Source of the DNA: Kalmanozyma brasiliensis GHG001
Lineage: Eukaryota > Basidiomycota > Ustilaginomycetes > Ustilaginales
Assembly (NCBI RefSeq): GCF_000497045.1
Contig: NW_015961989.1
Location: 186,001 to 250,000, forward strand
DNA: 64,000 bases
Direction: 5' to 3'
Position numbers and translations under genes: made by a program
Notes under the pieces: model-generated
What the model was told of the DNA's origin: nothing
The model's input: the letters and a program-made list of their open reading frames with translations, nothing else
The model's database searches: none
In this document: in pieces, positions 51,468 to 61,463 of the stretch
Layout of the letters: every line of letters starts with the position of its first letter
Numbering within the stretch: the stretch's first letter is position 1

Positions 51468-54326
51468 CTACAAATCTTCCTCTTTAACAAACCCAGGGTT
51501 CTTGAGCAAGATGCTGAAGCCCTCGAGCACGTGAGCATAACTCAGATACTCCTCTGTGCCGAGCTCTGCCCTTTCGTGCGTGCCGACCCGGACGGGCGTG
51601 GTGTGGGTCTGGAACCCGCTGATGGTCCTTGGCTTGCCTGCCTGGCCGACGACGTCGACGGCCTTACCGACTCGCACGCTCGTGGGCAGCGCCTCGAGAT
51701 TCTCATCGAGCGTAATGAGGAATCTCGGATACATGGCCGAGGAGAGGAAGTAGAGCATCCAGTGGCTCTGATCCAGGACAAACCCGCGGGCGTCGGTCAT
51801 GGAGGTGAGGAGCGCGAGGATACCTGCCACCGCAGTGCGAGACATGAGCTGGCGATCCGTGTGGTAGGGGTTGATGCCAATGGTACCTTTGCCCATGTGC
51901 ACCAACCCTTGGGAGACGCGCACCATGAACAGGCAGTCTGGCTCCTTGTAGTAGTACCCGGCAAGCTGGCGGAGCATCTGTGCGAGGCGGGCGTTGTTCG
52001 AGCCCGCGCCGACAAGACCCATGGCGAGAATCGCGTTGATCGCAACGTCCAGGTCCGAGTCGTGCGAGTATTTGCTAAGCGTGTCCAGCACAGGCATGGA
52101 GGGGTTGGATGGGTGCAGCAAAGCCAGCGCCAGCGGCACCGCGCGTCGGATGGTTGGCTCGCCGTAGTGCATCAGGTGCGACAAGTGGCGCAACGCCATC
52201 TCAGCTCCAACTTCTTCGCCCATTGTGACAAGTGCGATACCGATCACCGCAAAGGCTTGGAACAAGTCGTTGGTCTCCTTCTCGTCTTTGTCGTCCTTGT
52301 CGTCCTTGTTCTCCGACGACTCGGCGGCGTTCTCTCCCTCGGACGTGTTTGCATTCTCGCCCTCGGCAGTCTCTTCCGTGGTCTCGGGTGTCTGGCGCTC
52401 CGTGCAGTAGTGCAGCATCGTCTGTACCTTGAGCACGTTACCTGTGCCAGCGTACGAGCACATGTCTACGAGCACCTGCGCCTGCTTGCTGATGGGATGC
52501 TCGATGGCCTTGAGCGTCTCGATGGTGGCGTCGCTTTCGTCCTGCTTGCCGAGGAAGAGCAGCGTTAGACCGAGGATCATGAAGCGCGTCCACTTGTCGT
52601 CAAGCTGCGCCGGGTCGCGCTCCATCAGGCTCTGCAAAATGGAGGGAACGATCTCGCCGTGGCAGCTTCCAGCGAAGACAAAGCCGAGCGAGAGCGCCGA
52701 CATCGCAGCAACCTCCATTGGCGTCGTCTCGTCCTGAATGTTGGGCAGCAGGAGAGCAGCAATGTCTTCGCGGCAGAAGCCGGCGTAGGCGAGACCGAGA
52801 CCGACAATGGCCGAGATCTTGAGGGGAATGCTCTTTGATTCGATGTGCTCCGACAGCAACGCCATGGCTTCATCGAGCTCGGACCGCAAGCCGGAGTGCA
52901 CAATACCGTACGCGAGGAAGGCACCAGCCTTGATGGCCTCCTCGGACGAGTACGAGTACTTGTCGATCTGGTCGAGACCGGTCTCGGTGTTCCAGAGCAA
53001 GCTCATACCGAGCGAAGCAGCGGCAGAAAGCATGCCGGAGTCCTTGTTCTTGTAGATCCATGAATTGCCTTCGGGCGCATCCACCATGAGCTTGTCGTTG
53101 CCGAAACCTGCGTTGACAAAGGCGTTGACAAAGGTGCTCGCCAGGTTACCACGAGCCGAGTCGACAGACCCGCCGAGACCTGTGCGTGAGTTTTCGAGGT
53201 GTGTCTTGTAGATGTCCTCGAGACTCTTGGGCTCCAACACGTTGAGGTCCTTGCCGAAGCTGACGAAATGACGCGAAAGGTTCGAGTTGTACATGATGTC
53301 GAGCAGCTCGTTGTCGGTGATGGGCGAATCCTCGTCTTGGAGCCACTCGATGGGGATGTGTTGTCTCGCGAGCATGAAGGCGAGCTGCTTGCGCATGGTG
53401 GGGTTCTTGGGTGCCTCAAAGTCGGCACGGATGAGATCCTTGTCGCCGAGACGGAGGGCGAGGGTCATAGCTTCGGTGTATCGGTCGTGCTTGCGGTAGA
53501 TCTCGTGGGCGGTGCGGAGGAACATGGCATCATCGGGTGGTACGAGGAGGGTGACACAGCTGACCATGTAGAGGCAAACCCGTGCGTAGGTGTCCTTGTC
53601 GACGAACTGCGGCAGCTTGTCAATCGCCTCGAGCTCTAGCAAGAGATCAACAGCGTCGGCTTCCGCATTGTGAGTGAGACTGAATGGCACGACCTGTAGG
53701 GCAAGCTCAAGGAGCTCGTCCGTGTTGCTGTCTTCTTGCGATCGAGCGTTGTACTCTTCGCCAAGCTCGGCAGCAAGGTGACGCATGTACTCGTGACCCC
53801 AGAGGCCGGGGTCTTCCGACTTGCCGTCGGAAGCAACGTGGTTGGCCTGGAGACGGAAGTGGAGTGTCTCGCGCTGACCGTTGTCGGAGTAGGTCATGGC
53901 GAGAACCGAAAGTATCTCGGCAAAGAGGCTCTTGTCTGCGCTAGCTTGCTTCCATGATTCGTAGAGCGTCTTGAGCTCTGGGTAGTGGGGACGGAGGAAC
54001 TTGAGTGGCTTGGGGACGGAAGTCATGGAAGAGGTACTTGTGCGGATGAGAGTTCGGAGCGATTCGAGCGCTGGTCGATAGAGGGATGAGTCGTCCTCTT
54101 TGAGACGCTCTACGAGCATTTCGAGCTCGTTCTTGAGCTGGAGATCCTCTTCAGAAAGCTCATCTTCTGGCTTGTCTTTTCCATTGAGCTTCTTTTCGTT
54201 GAGAGGCGGGAGGCCTTTGCGAGCGGCTTCCTCTCTTTGCTTTTCCTTTTCCTTCTGCTGATCTGTCTTCTTTGGGTCCTCGACGGGGACAGTGATGTCG
54301 AGCTCCTGGCCGTCACCTCGAGCCAT
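51468..54326 (-). CDS. RPN1: 26S proteasome regulatory subunit Rpn1
   Basis: Single exon, 952 residues, a normal length. A Lys/Glu-rich N-terminus (MARGDGQELDITVPVEDPKK) leads to a long helical solenoid. Proteasome/cyclosome repeats are visible in the middle, for example EAIKAGAFLAYGIVHSGLRS, KISAIVGLGLAYAGFCREDI and VAAMSALSLGFVFAGSCHGE. An acidic insertion (residues about 655-690, NKDDKDDKDEKE) interrupts the repeats. Rpn1 is a scaffold of the base that docks shuttle receptors and Ubp6. The chosen start is the first ATG of the frame at 54326. Confidence 0.96.
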   Translation of the reverse strand: MARGDGQELDITVPVEDPKKTDQQKEKEKQREEAARKGLPPLNEKKLNGKDKPEDELSEEDLQLKNELEMLVERLKEDDSSLYRPALESLRTLIRTSTSSMTSVPKPLKFLRPHYPELKTLYESWKQASADKSLFAEILSVLAMTYSDNGQRETLHFRLQANHVASDGKSEDPGLWGHEYMRHLAAELGEEYNARSQEDSNTDELLELALQVVPFSLTHNAEADAVDLLLELEAIDKLPQFVDKDTYARVCLYMVSCVTLLVPPDDAMFLRTAHEIYRKHDRYTEAMTLALRLGDKDLIRADFEAPKNPTMRKQLAFMLARQHIPIEWLQDEDSPITDNELLDIMYNSNLSRHFVSFGKDLNVLEPKSLEDIYKTHLENSRTGLGGSVDSARGNLASTFVNAFVNAGFGNDKLMVDAPEGNSWIYKNKDSGMLSAAASLGMSLLWNTETGLDQIDKYSYSSEEAIKAGAFLAYGIVHSGLRSELDEAMALLSEHIESKSIPLKISAIVGLGLAYAGFCREDIAALLLPNIQDETTPMEVAAMSALSLGFVFAGSCHGEIVPSILQSLMERDPAQLDDKWTRFMILGLTLLFLGKQDESDATIETLKAIEHPISKQAQVLVDMCSYAGTGNVLKVQTMLHYCTERQTPETTEETAEGENANTSEGENAAESSENKDDKDDKDEKETNDLFQAFAVIGIALVTMGEEVGAEMALRHLSHLMHYGEPTIRRAVPLALALLHPSNPSMPVLDTLSKYSHDSDLDVAINAILAMGLVGAGSNNARLAQMLRQLAGYYYKEPDCLFMVRVSQGLVHMGKGTIGINPYHTDRQLMSRTAVAGILALLTSMTDARGFVLDQSHWMLYFLSSAMYPRFLITLDENLEALPTSVRVGKAVDVVGQAGKPRTISGFQTHTTPVRVGTHERAELGTEEYLSYAHVLEGFSILLKNPGFVKEEDL

Positions 54327-55370
54327 TGTGGGCAACTGTTCGGTGCGTGCGAATGGGCTTAAGTTCCGCAGCGGTGCTCTACTCCAGTGATGGCTGCGTT
54401 GCGCTTGCTGGTCTTGTCGGAAGCTGATGTCGTTGATGTGGAGTGCTGCTGATAAGTGTGCGGATGCAGCGAGCGATACGATGTGTGGAAGGCTAATGAG
54501 AAGGGATGCGAAGAGGAGAGCAACACACGTAACGAGCTCAGTGTTCGGTGTGGAGTGGAAGAATCTCGTTGCGCGTCCAAACGCACAGGCTCAGCAGACA
54601 GCCAACGCTCAGGGTTCGTAGTCAGTCAAAGCCGATCGATCACCTTTGCGACTCCACTTGTTGATTAATTTGACGCGTTTCCGGATGTTTGATCGTACTA
54701 AAACAACAAAGCTCAGATCTTTTCTTATGTTAGAACGTTTATTTTGTGGCCCTCTTGCGTGATAAGTTGGCCGAGGGAAGAGGGCATTTGTTCCATACGG
54801 GCGATCTGATCCAAAGTTTCGGTTCATACACCAGACGGCGATAAGCAGCTGAGCTGCTGAGCTCGATTTAATGCAGCCTTTCTGCTAGCTTGCTCGAAGA
54901 AGGCTAGGCCTTGACGCCAAGCCTATATCGTCGCAGATTCCCCGGACAGCCCGTCGCAGCTCATCTTTGGTCCAAATAGGCTGCCCCCTCAAGCTGTGCG
55001 AAGGCGTTGATCATCAGCAGGTAGATTTGCCCTTCTTTCAGGCAGGGATTGAGCGAGCATTGATTCTCGAGATGAATCCAATCACGTCCGCATTTGATGC
55101 GCGCATCCAGTCGATTGTGACTGCCTCTCTCCATTCCACTTTTTTTCTGAGAGGGCGCAGCGCAAAACAATAGACAGCCGAGGCAGTCCGAAGCTCAGCT
55201 TTCCTTCCGCTTCTCCACCACCGATCTATCACCATAGAAGCTTCTCTTCACAACATACACGACTGGTGACTTCGCTCAACGGTGCATCGCCGACCCGATC
55301 AGCGCCTCAGCCACCTAGATCCCAACAGAGAGCAGCGCTTCCCAGTCGCAGCCTGCCAACTTTGCCAACC
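54327..55370. promoter_or_regulatory. Divergent upstream region RPN1 / ZRC1-like
   Basis: 1.04 kb between starts. The middle (54650-54760) is A/T richer than its surroundings. No Rpn4-like (GGTGGCAAA) or other named element was found by eye. Confidence 0.4.
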
Positions 55371-57038
55371 ATGGGCCTCAGCAAAGAGACCCGCATCATC
55401 ACCCTCTTGGTGATTGATGTTGTCTTCTTCTTCATCGAAATCATCACCGGTTATGCTGTCGGATCGCTCGCCCTCGTCGCTGACTCGTTCCACATGCTCA
55501 ACGATGTCATGTCCCTCATCGTCGCTCTGTGGGCCGTCAAACTCTCCACCAAATCATCCGACCACCGATTCAGTTACGGCTGGCAGCGAGCCGAGATCCT
55601 TGGTGCCCTCGTCAATGGTGTCTTCCTCCTCGCGCTGTGCTTCAGCATCTTCATGGAAGCCATTCAACGCTTCGTCAACGTCAGCGAGGTGTCCAACCCC
55701 AAGCTTGTCATTATTGTAGGCTGCCTGGGTTTGGCGAGCAACCTCGTTGGTCTGCTGCTCTTCCACGACCACGGTCACGCTCACGGTGGACATGGTCATT
55801 CGCACGGTCACGGCGGTCACAGCCACGGCAGTCACAGTCACAGCCACAGTCACGCCGTTACCGACGGCTCAGCCCACGACCACGACAGCGCCCACCAGGA
55901 CGAGGCCGAAAGCGGTGACACAGTTGACCTCAACTCGGTTGGTCGCAAGAAGACCAACTCGGCCTCTGCAGCCAACGACGACGCCATCCGCGGTCGCAGT
56001 CGCCAAGACAGTGTCGGCTCGATTCTCGGCCACCCCGCCCAGACGCGCGCCTTTGTCGTCCAGACCGCCCACGATCTCGGCTACGAAGGTTCGCGACACC
56101 AGCACTCCAACTCGATCACCTCGCTCGGCGGTGCCAACGAGCGCAGCCGTCTGCTCGGTAACGGCTCCAACGACTACGGCTCCACCGACCTCGAGTCTGG
56201 CAGTGGTTCTTCCGGCGCACGCAAGAACGGCCACTCGCACAATCACGAGAACGCCGTCCACAACCACTCTCACGCTTCCGACTCACACGATGCTCCCGGT
56301 CACGGTCACTCCCACTCTGGTGGTCACTCGCACGGCGAAGGCTCGATGAACATGCAAGGCGTCTTCCTGCACGTCCTCGGCGATGCGCTTGGTAACGTCG
56401 GTGTTATTGCTGCCGGTGTATTCATCCTCACCTCCTCCGCATGGTGGCGCTTCTACTCCGACCCTGCCATCTCGTTCCTCATCACCATCATCATCTTCCA
56501 CTCTGCGCTGCCGCTCGTCAAGTCCGCCTCGTACATTCTGCTGCAGGGCGTGCCTGCGTCGGTGTCCCTCGAGAGCGTCAGGCAATCGATCATGTCCGTC
56601 GACGGCGTGCTCAACCTGCACGAGCTGCATGTGTGGCAGCTCTCTGAGAGCAAGATTGTCGCTTCGGTCCACGTACTGGTCGACTGCTCGTCGGGTCAGA
56701 CCGAGAAGTACATGGAGATCGCGGCCAAGATCCGGGCGAACCTGCACGGATGGGGAATCCACTCGAGCACGATTCAGCCCGAGTTTGTGCCCGGCGGACT
56801 GAGGGAGGCGGCGATCCTGAGCGGTGTCCAGGTGGCCGAGAGCGATGAGGAGGGAAGGTTGAGGACGGTCGAAGGAAGACTGGTCGAGAGGGAGGTGCAG
56901 AAGGTGGATACGGCATGTTTGATCGCGTGTGGGGACGATAACGATTGTCAGACGGAAAGCTGCTGTCCGCCGACAGCGAGCGGGGCGCCGAGCAAGCCGG
57001 GGAGTGGGTCCGCCACGCCCGCTGGTGACCGTGCGTAG
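55371..57038 (+). CDS. ZRC1: Cation diffusion facilitator, vacuolar zinc transporter (Zrc1/Cot1 type)
   Basis: Single exon, 555 residues from the first ATG (MGLSKETRIITLLVIDVVFF). Six membrane segments: four lie before a very long His-rich loop (residues about 125-315), two after it. The transport-site motif is ADSFHMLND (Asp38, His41, Asp45) in segment 2 and FLHVLGDALGNVG in segment 5. The loop has dense HGHSH repeats at both ends, separated by about 100 Ser/Asn/Asp-rich residues. The C-terminal cytosolic domain includes LNLHELHVWQLSESKIVASV. Proton-coupled export of zinc or cobalt into the vacuole is expected. The end has a Cys-containing tail (DNDCQTESCCPP), a possible metal-binding addition. 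Confidence 0.93.
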   Translation: MGLSKETRIITLLVIDVVFFFIEIITGYAVGSLALVADSFHMLNDVMSLIVALWAVKLSTKSSDHRFSYGWQRAEILGALVNGVFLLALCFSIFMEAIQRFVNVSEVSNPKLVIIVGCLGLASNLVGLLLFHDHGHAHGGHGHSHGHGGHSHGSHSHSHSHAVTDGSAHDHDSAHQDEAESGDTVDLNSVGRKKTNSASAANDDAIRGRSRQDSVGSILGHPAQTRAFVVQTAHDLGYEGSRHQHSNSITSLGGANERSRLLGNGSNDYGSTDLESGSGSSGARKNGHSHNHENAVHNHSHASDSHDAPGHGHSHSGGHSHGEGSMNMQGVFLHVLGDALGNVGVIAAGVFILTSSAWWRFYSDPAISFLITIIIFHSALPLVKSASYILLQGVPASVSLESVRQSIMSVDGVLNLHELHVWQLSESKIVASVHVLVDCSSGQTEKYMEIAAKIRANLHGWGIHSSTIQPEFVPGGLREAAILSGVQVAESDEEGRLRTVEGRLVEREVQKVDTACLIACGDDNDCQTESCCPPTASGAPSKPGSGSATPAGDRA

Positions 57039-57288
57039 GATGACTACGGAAAACTGGATCTTTTGAAGTGAACGTGCTCTGGACTTGCTGCATCTGCGTA
57101 GAGCCTTGCAAATCGAAGCATACACTTGTACCGTTTCTCATCGTGCGGACTCGCTCCGTGACACATTCGGACAGCTTGAATCACACGCATCGAAAAGATT
57201 GAGTGGAGATACAAATCATTCGCAACAGATACAAACACACAGGGTATACAAATCCACACCTCCTCCTCCTCTTCCCTCCTCGTCCCAT
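57039..57288. other. Convergent 3' region, ZRC1-like / MGM1
   Basis: 250 bp between stop codons; nothing supported beyond 3' flanks. Confidence 0.5.
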
Positions 57289-60204
57289 CTAAAAGAAGCT
57301 CCACCTACTCCCACCTCTTGCGCCAGCACCACCGCCATTCTTCTCCTGATACACCTTGACCAGGTCGCCCAATTTGCCCATGACAAGCTCCAACTTCTCC
57401 TTCCTCTCCTGCAACTCCAAATGCCTTCTTACGCTCGGGTTTTCCCTAGCAAACCGGCCCAGCTCCGCTTTGTCCGCTTCGTACACCAGCTTGGCATCGA
57501 TCTCCCGTGGAAACTGGTAGAAGAACTCGCTGAGCAGCTCAATGTTGATAAACATCACCGCGGTGTAGGTGAGTTTGTCGGCGACCACATTCAAAAATGT
57601 TTCGGGGCAGAAAGCTTTTGCGCCCGGTCCGGAGCGACAGCGTTTGCTCTGCAAGGTCGAGAGGCGGGTGCGGAGCATCTTACTGCGTTCGGTGAGGAAC
57701 AGCGCTTCGCGGGCCTTGATGAGCAATGCAGAGTTGTAGTCCGGGCGCGTCGGGTCGTTGCTATCGTCCTCGTCGAGGTCGGATGTAGCTGAGGCTTCCC
57801 GAGCGCGAATTCGCGCCTGCACCCGTTTACGCTCCCGCTCTTCCAAATGCGTAACGTACTCCATCGCACCCTTCAAGCGTCGTCCACCGAGCATCTTCTT
57901 GATACCGTTGAATGCGCCCTCGCACATGGACAGTTCGCGCTCGACCAGCTGGACAGATCGCACCCGCCCCGCCTCCCACTCGTTCGGCTCGACTTCCACT
58001 TCGTACTTGAACGGCTTGACGCAGTTCTCGACCTGGTCGGCTGTCAACCCGAACCGGTCACGCAGGATGGCGGTGCTGAAGGCGACGATGCGTTCGGCGG
58101 CGTCTGGGTGGTGGTTGAACGGCTCGCTCTGCGCAAGATGCTCGATCTGCGTTCGGATCGAGTCGACTACCAATTGGGTCGACAACCTTCCTATCCCGGA
58201 CTTGGTGAGTGCAGAAGAAGAGGCGTCCAGCTTGTACGCCCAGTACTTGTCCAGCTCCTCGGCGCTCACCTTTCGTGCATCGGCCAGCTGCGACAGCTCG
58301 GGAGTTCGTGCATCCGACCAGTACATCTGCGCCAAGATGTCCATCACCTTCTCGTCCAGCGCTTGCTTCAGCAGCGCCCGCACCTCGGGCTTGCCAAAGT
58401 TGGACGCGAATTCCTTGAAGCGAAGCTTGAGCGCATCCATCGTCTCGGCGACGTAGGATTCGGCTGTGATGCTCCGGTCGTTGTACTGGACCTTGAACTG
58501 GTACGATGCTTCTTCGAGCTCGAGCTGGACGGCGTTGGCGATGCCATGCAGCGACGAGCCCATCGACTCTTCCAGCACGCTCATCAGTCGGCGTCGCAGC
58601 GTGTCGGTGCCCGTCATGGGCTGCACCCCGGCATTCCTGCCTCGTGCGGGGGCCTTGAAGTGCTCCCGATTGGCGTTGAAGTAGTCCGACTCCTGCTTGG
58701 CCACTAGGCTCGACATTCGGCCCTGTCCCGCGCTGTCGTGGCCCTTGCTGCTCTGGAACACGCCGAGGTTGTTCTTGCACACCACTCCGACATATCCTAA
58801 TGCTAGCGGGTACTTGTTGTTCGACAGGATCCCGGCACCCACCTCGGGCGGAACCAGATCCATCTTGGTCACCACTCCGATTGTCCTCAGTCCGAGCGGA
58901 TCCACCTGCCGACTGGCCCGCAGCGCCGGTGAGTTGGCGAGATCCACATCAGCCGCGCACACCGCGAGGATGATGTTCGGCTCCTGGATGTACTTGTGGC
59001 AGAGCTTGGTGATTTTTTCGCGCAACTCGTCGGGCTGGTCCATGGACGCGATCTGCACGTAGCCGGGGAGGTCGATGAGGGTCAAGTCGGGCACGTGCGG
59101 GCTGTGGATGCGCAGCTCGATGGGCTCGTCGCTCACGCACTCGGTGGCGGGCACCGCCATGTTGAGATCGTAGAGGGTCTTTTGGACGTGAGAAAAGTCC
59201 GTGATGCGGCCAAGACCGAGGCCGGGGAACTCGGCGTACTCGACAACAGTGTCCTTGGTCGGACGACCGGGTCGGGCGGGCGTGTGGATGAGGGTGAGCT
59301 CGATGGGACGACGTGTGACCATATTGTTGCCTTTGGGCAGGAACTCGTGGCCCACGATGGCTTCGAGGACCGAACTCTTGCCGCTGCTTTGCGAGCCAAT
59401 CACCACGATCGAGGGAAGAGTGAGCTGGTCCGACTCGTGGTCGATTTCTTTGAGGATGTTGCGCACCTCGATGAGCTTTCGTGTGAGAAGCATGAGTTCT
59501 TCCGTGCTGCCCTTGGAGGTTCCGTCTGCTGTATCGGTCGTGTCGTCATCGCCAAAGAGTGACGAGGCAGCCACTGCAGCTGCGCCCGCCAGATGAGGTG
59601 CACCGTTCGGATCCGGTCCTCCTCCGCCGCCGCCGCTACTGCCTGCCCTTGAAGGATCAGCATCGGCGCCGTCTGCATCTGCCTTGTCGGTCTTCATGCC
59701 TGCAAACAGGTTGCGAAGAAACTCGGGAGTCTGCAACTTGGGCAGTTCGATGCCATCGATCTGCTCCGAGAGCGCCTCCCAGCCATCTCTCGCGCTGTCC
59801 ATTGCATCAGCACCGAATTCGGACATGCTGCCGTATGCCTCCTTGGCACGTTCCGAGAGACGACCGTACCCACGGCCGAGCATGTCCTTGAATTCGTCCA
59901 CCTTGTAGTTGGCGTACGCGAGCGCGCCTCCACCTGCTGCGATGCCGTATGCGGGAAGCCGAACGGCTCGGAAGGCAGCTTTGGGGACCGAGTTGAACGA
60001 GATGGCGCGGACGTGCATGAGACGGCTTCCTCGTGCCGAAGCGGTGAGGTGCGTGGACATGGCGGTGTCTATGGTCGAAGGGCGGTGTCCGGCGAAGCGC
60101 GAGAGTGGCTGGCGGAGATGGACATGTTGAGCGCGGGCGCTGCTTGTGTATGTGCGGACAGCGGCGCGCTGCGCAAACCTGCTGATGCTCTGATAGGACG
60201 ACAT
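57289..60204 (-). CDS. MGM1: Mitochondrial dynamin-like GTPase Mgm1 (OPA1)
   Basis: Single exon, 971 residues. The N-terminus is an Arg/Ser/Ala-rich presequence; a hydrophobic helix at about 84-101 ([16 protein letters not shown]) is the inner-membrane anchor. A short Ala-rich segment (about 202-217, [14 protein letters not shown]) sits where the rhomboid Pcp1 usually cuts. GTPase motifs are GSQSSGKSS (270-278), a Thr in the P-P-L-E-L-like RRPIELTLI loop, DLPG (378-381) and TKMD (446-449), followed by middle and GED regions. It fuses inner membranes and shapes cristae. A Gly/Asp-rich loop (175-200) lies between anchor and GTPase domain. Divergent from DUT1. Confidence 0.94.
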   Translation of the reverse strand: MSSYQSISRFAQRAAVRTYTSSARAQHVHLRQPLSRFAGHRPSTIDTAMSTHLTASARGSRLMHVRAISFNSVPKAAFRAVRLPAYGIAAGGGALAYANYKVDEFKDMLGRGYGRLSERAKEAYGSMSEFGADAMDSARDGWEALSEQIDGIELPKLQTPEFLRNLFAGMKTDKADADGADADPSRAGSSGGGGGGPDPNGAPHLAGAAAVAASSLFGDDDTTDTADGTSKGSTEELMLLTRKLIEVRNILKEIDHESDQLTLPSIVVIGSQSSGKSSVLEAIVGHEFLPKGNNMVTRRPIELTLIHTPARPGRPTKDTVVEYAEFPGLGLGRITDFSHVQKTLYDLNMAVPATECVSDEPIELRIHSPHVPDLTLIDLPGYVQIASMDQPDELREKITKLCHKYIQEPNIILAVCAADVDLANSPALRASRQVDPLGLRTIGVVTKMDLVPPEVGAGILSNNKYPLALGYVGVVCKNNLGVFQSSKGHDSAGQGRMSSLVAKQESDYFNANREHFKAPARGRNAGVQPMTGTDTLRRRLMSVLEESMGSSLHGIANAVQLELEEASYQFKVQYNDRSITAESYVAETMDALKLRFKEFASNFGKPEVRALLKQALDEKVMDILAQMYWSDARTPELSQLADARKVSAEELDKYWAYKLDASSSALTKSGIGRLSTQLVVDSIRTQIEHLAQSEPFNHHPDAAERIVAFSTAILRDRFGLTADQVENCVKPFKYEVEVEPNEWEAGRVRSVQLVERELSMCEGAFNGIKKMLGGRRLKGAMEYVTHLEERERKRVQARIRAREASATSDLDEDDSNDPTRPDYNSALLIKAREALFLTERSKMLRTRLSTLQSKRCRSGPGAKAFCPETFLNVVADKLTYTAVMFINIELLSEFFYQFPREIDAKLVYEADKAELGRFARENPSVRRHLELQERKEKLELVMGKLGDLVKVYQEKNGGGAGARGGSRWSFF

Positions 60205-60699
60205 GGCTGGGAGGGCAGCAATGTTGCTAGGCGCGTTGGTATGATACAGAGGCGAGTGGACGCTGTTGTCGAGTAGATCGATATGTGGAGAAGGGCGAGC
60301 AGAAGACCGGCTGGTCGCTGCTGTTCAGTCCATTGGTCTAGTCGTGAAAGTTGGAAGATGCTTCGTCGATGACGCAGTCAGTTGGAGAGTCGTTGGTGGC
60401 GTGAGGGAGCGATACGATGAGCGAGACCCTTGGTGTTGTTCGTCGATAACAAAAAGCTGAGCCAAAAATGACAACACTCAGCAGCAGCCACCGTGGCCGT
60501 GCAGCTCCACTTGCCGCGCAAAAACATGCCCGCAATATTTCAAATTTGTAAGGCCGATCGAACACTCACATATTGCTTATTTTCCCGGCCCATCAACGCG
60601 TCCATTTACGCGCCGCGCCAAAACTCATTTTTCCTGCTCGAACCGCATTCCAGACCAACACCTCTGCTCCTCATACCATCACCTCGACCGCTTGACCTG
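60205..60699. promoter_or_regulatory. Divergent promoter MGM1 / DUT1
   Basis: 495 bp between starts. An ACGCG core occurs at 60597-60601 and again at 60609-60613 (CAACGCGTCC and TTACGCGCCG), about 100 bp before the DUT1 start; ACGCGT is the MluI cell-cycle box that drives S-phase genes including dUTPase in other fungi. Only the first copy (ACGCGT, 60597-60602) is an exact match. Confidence 0.5.
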
Positions 60700-61373
60700 A
60701 TGACCATCGACACCGCTCTTTCGACCGATCGCCCTGCCAAAACCGCAAAGTTCTCACACACCATGTCCGCCCCGTCCTCCTCGGCTCTTCGCCTGCTTGT
60801 GCAGCGCCACCCTTCGCATCCGCTCGCCAAGCTCCCCACCCGCGGCTCGGCCCTGGCTGCCGGCTACGACCTCTATTCGTCCGAAAAGGTGGTCCTCCCG
60901 CGTGGCGGGCGGAAGGTCGTACAGACCGGCATCTGCCTCGCCATCCCGGCGGGTCACTACGGGCGTGTGGCGCCTCGCTCGGGTCTGGCGAGCAAGCACG
61001 GTATCGATACCGGCGCAGGTGTCATCGATGAGGACTACAGAGGACTGCTCGGCGTGCTTTTGTTCAACTTTGGCGATTCGGACTTTACAAGTGAGTTGTA
61101 TCACTATCATGGGACGGAATGCAAAGAAGGAAGGCTGACTCGGTGCTTGCTTCTTGGATCCAAACAGTCAACGAGGGAGACAGGATCGCCCAGCTGATCA
61201 TCGAAAAGATCTCGACGCCCGAGGTGCAAGAGGTCGAGAGCCTCGATGAGACCTTACGCGGCGAAGGCGGGTTTGGATCGACGGGTGGATTCGGAGCCGC
61301 TGGTGCGAAGGACGCCACTGCTGCTGCCGTCGCTGCGGATCTGCCCGCCGAGGTCGGATCCAAGTCGTCCTAG
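60700..61373 (+). CDS. DUT1: dUTP diphosphatase
   Basis: Two exons, 60700-61090 and 61168-61373, intron 77 nt; 198 residues. All five trimeric dUTPase motifs are visible: [44 protein letters not shown] and [10 protein letters not shown]. It hydrolyses dUTP to dUMP, preventing uracil incorporation and feeding thymidylate synthesis. Two in-frame ATGs exist (60700 and 60763); the longer form adds 21 residues ([20 protein letters not shown]), so two isoforms are possible. The C-terminal 35 residues after motif V are Ala/Gly-rich and beyond the usual end. It converges on VPS8 with 90 bp between stops. Confidence 0.95.
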
Positions 61374-61463
61374 TTGCTCTAGATGTCACTCTCAAAACGG
61401 AATTGCAGTCACATATGATAACTTCACGACAGATGGGTGTGCGAAAGCGTCACATTGTAGATG

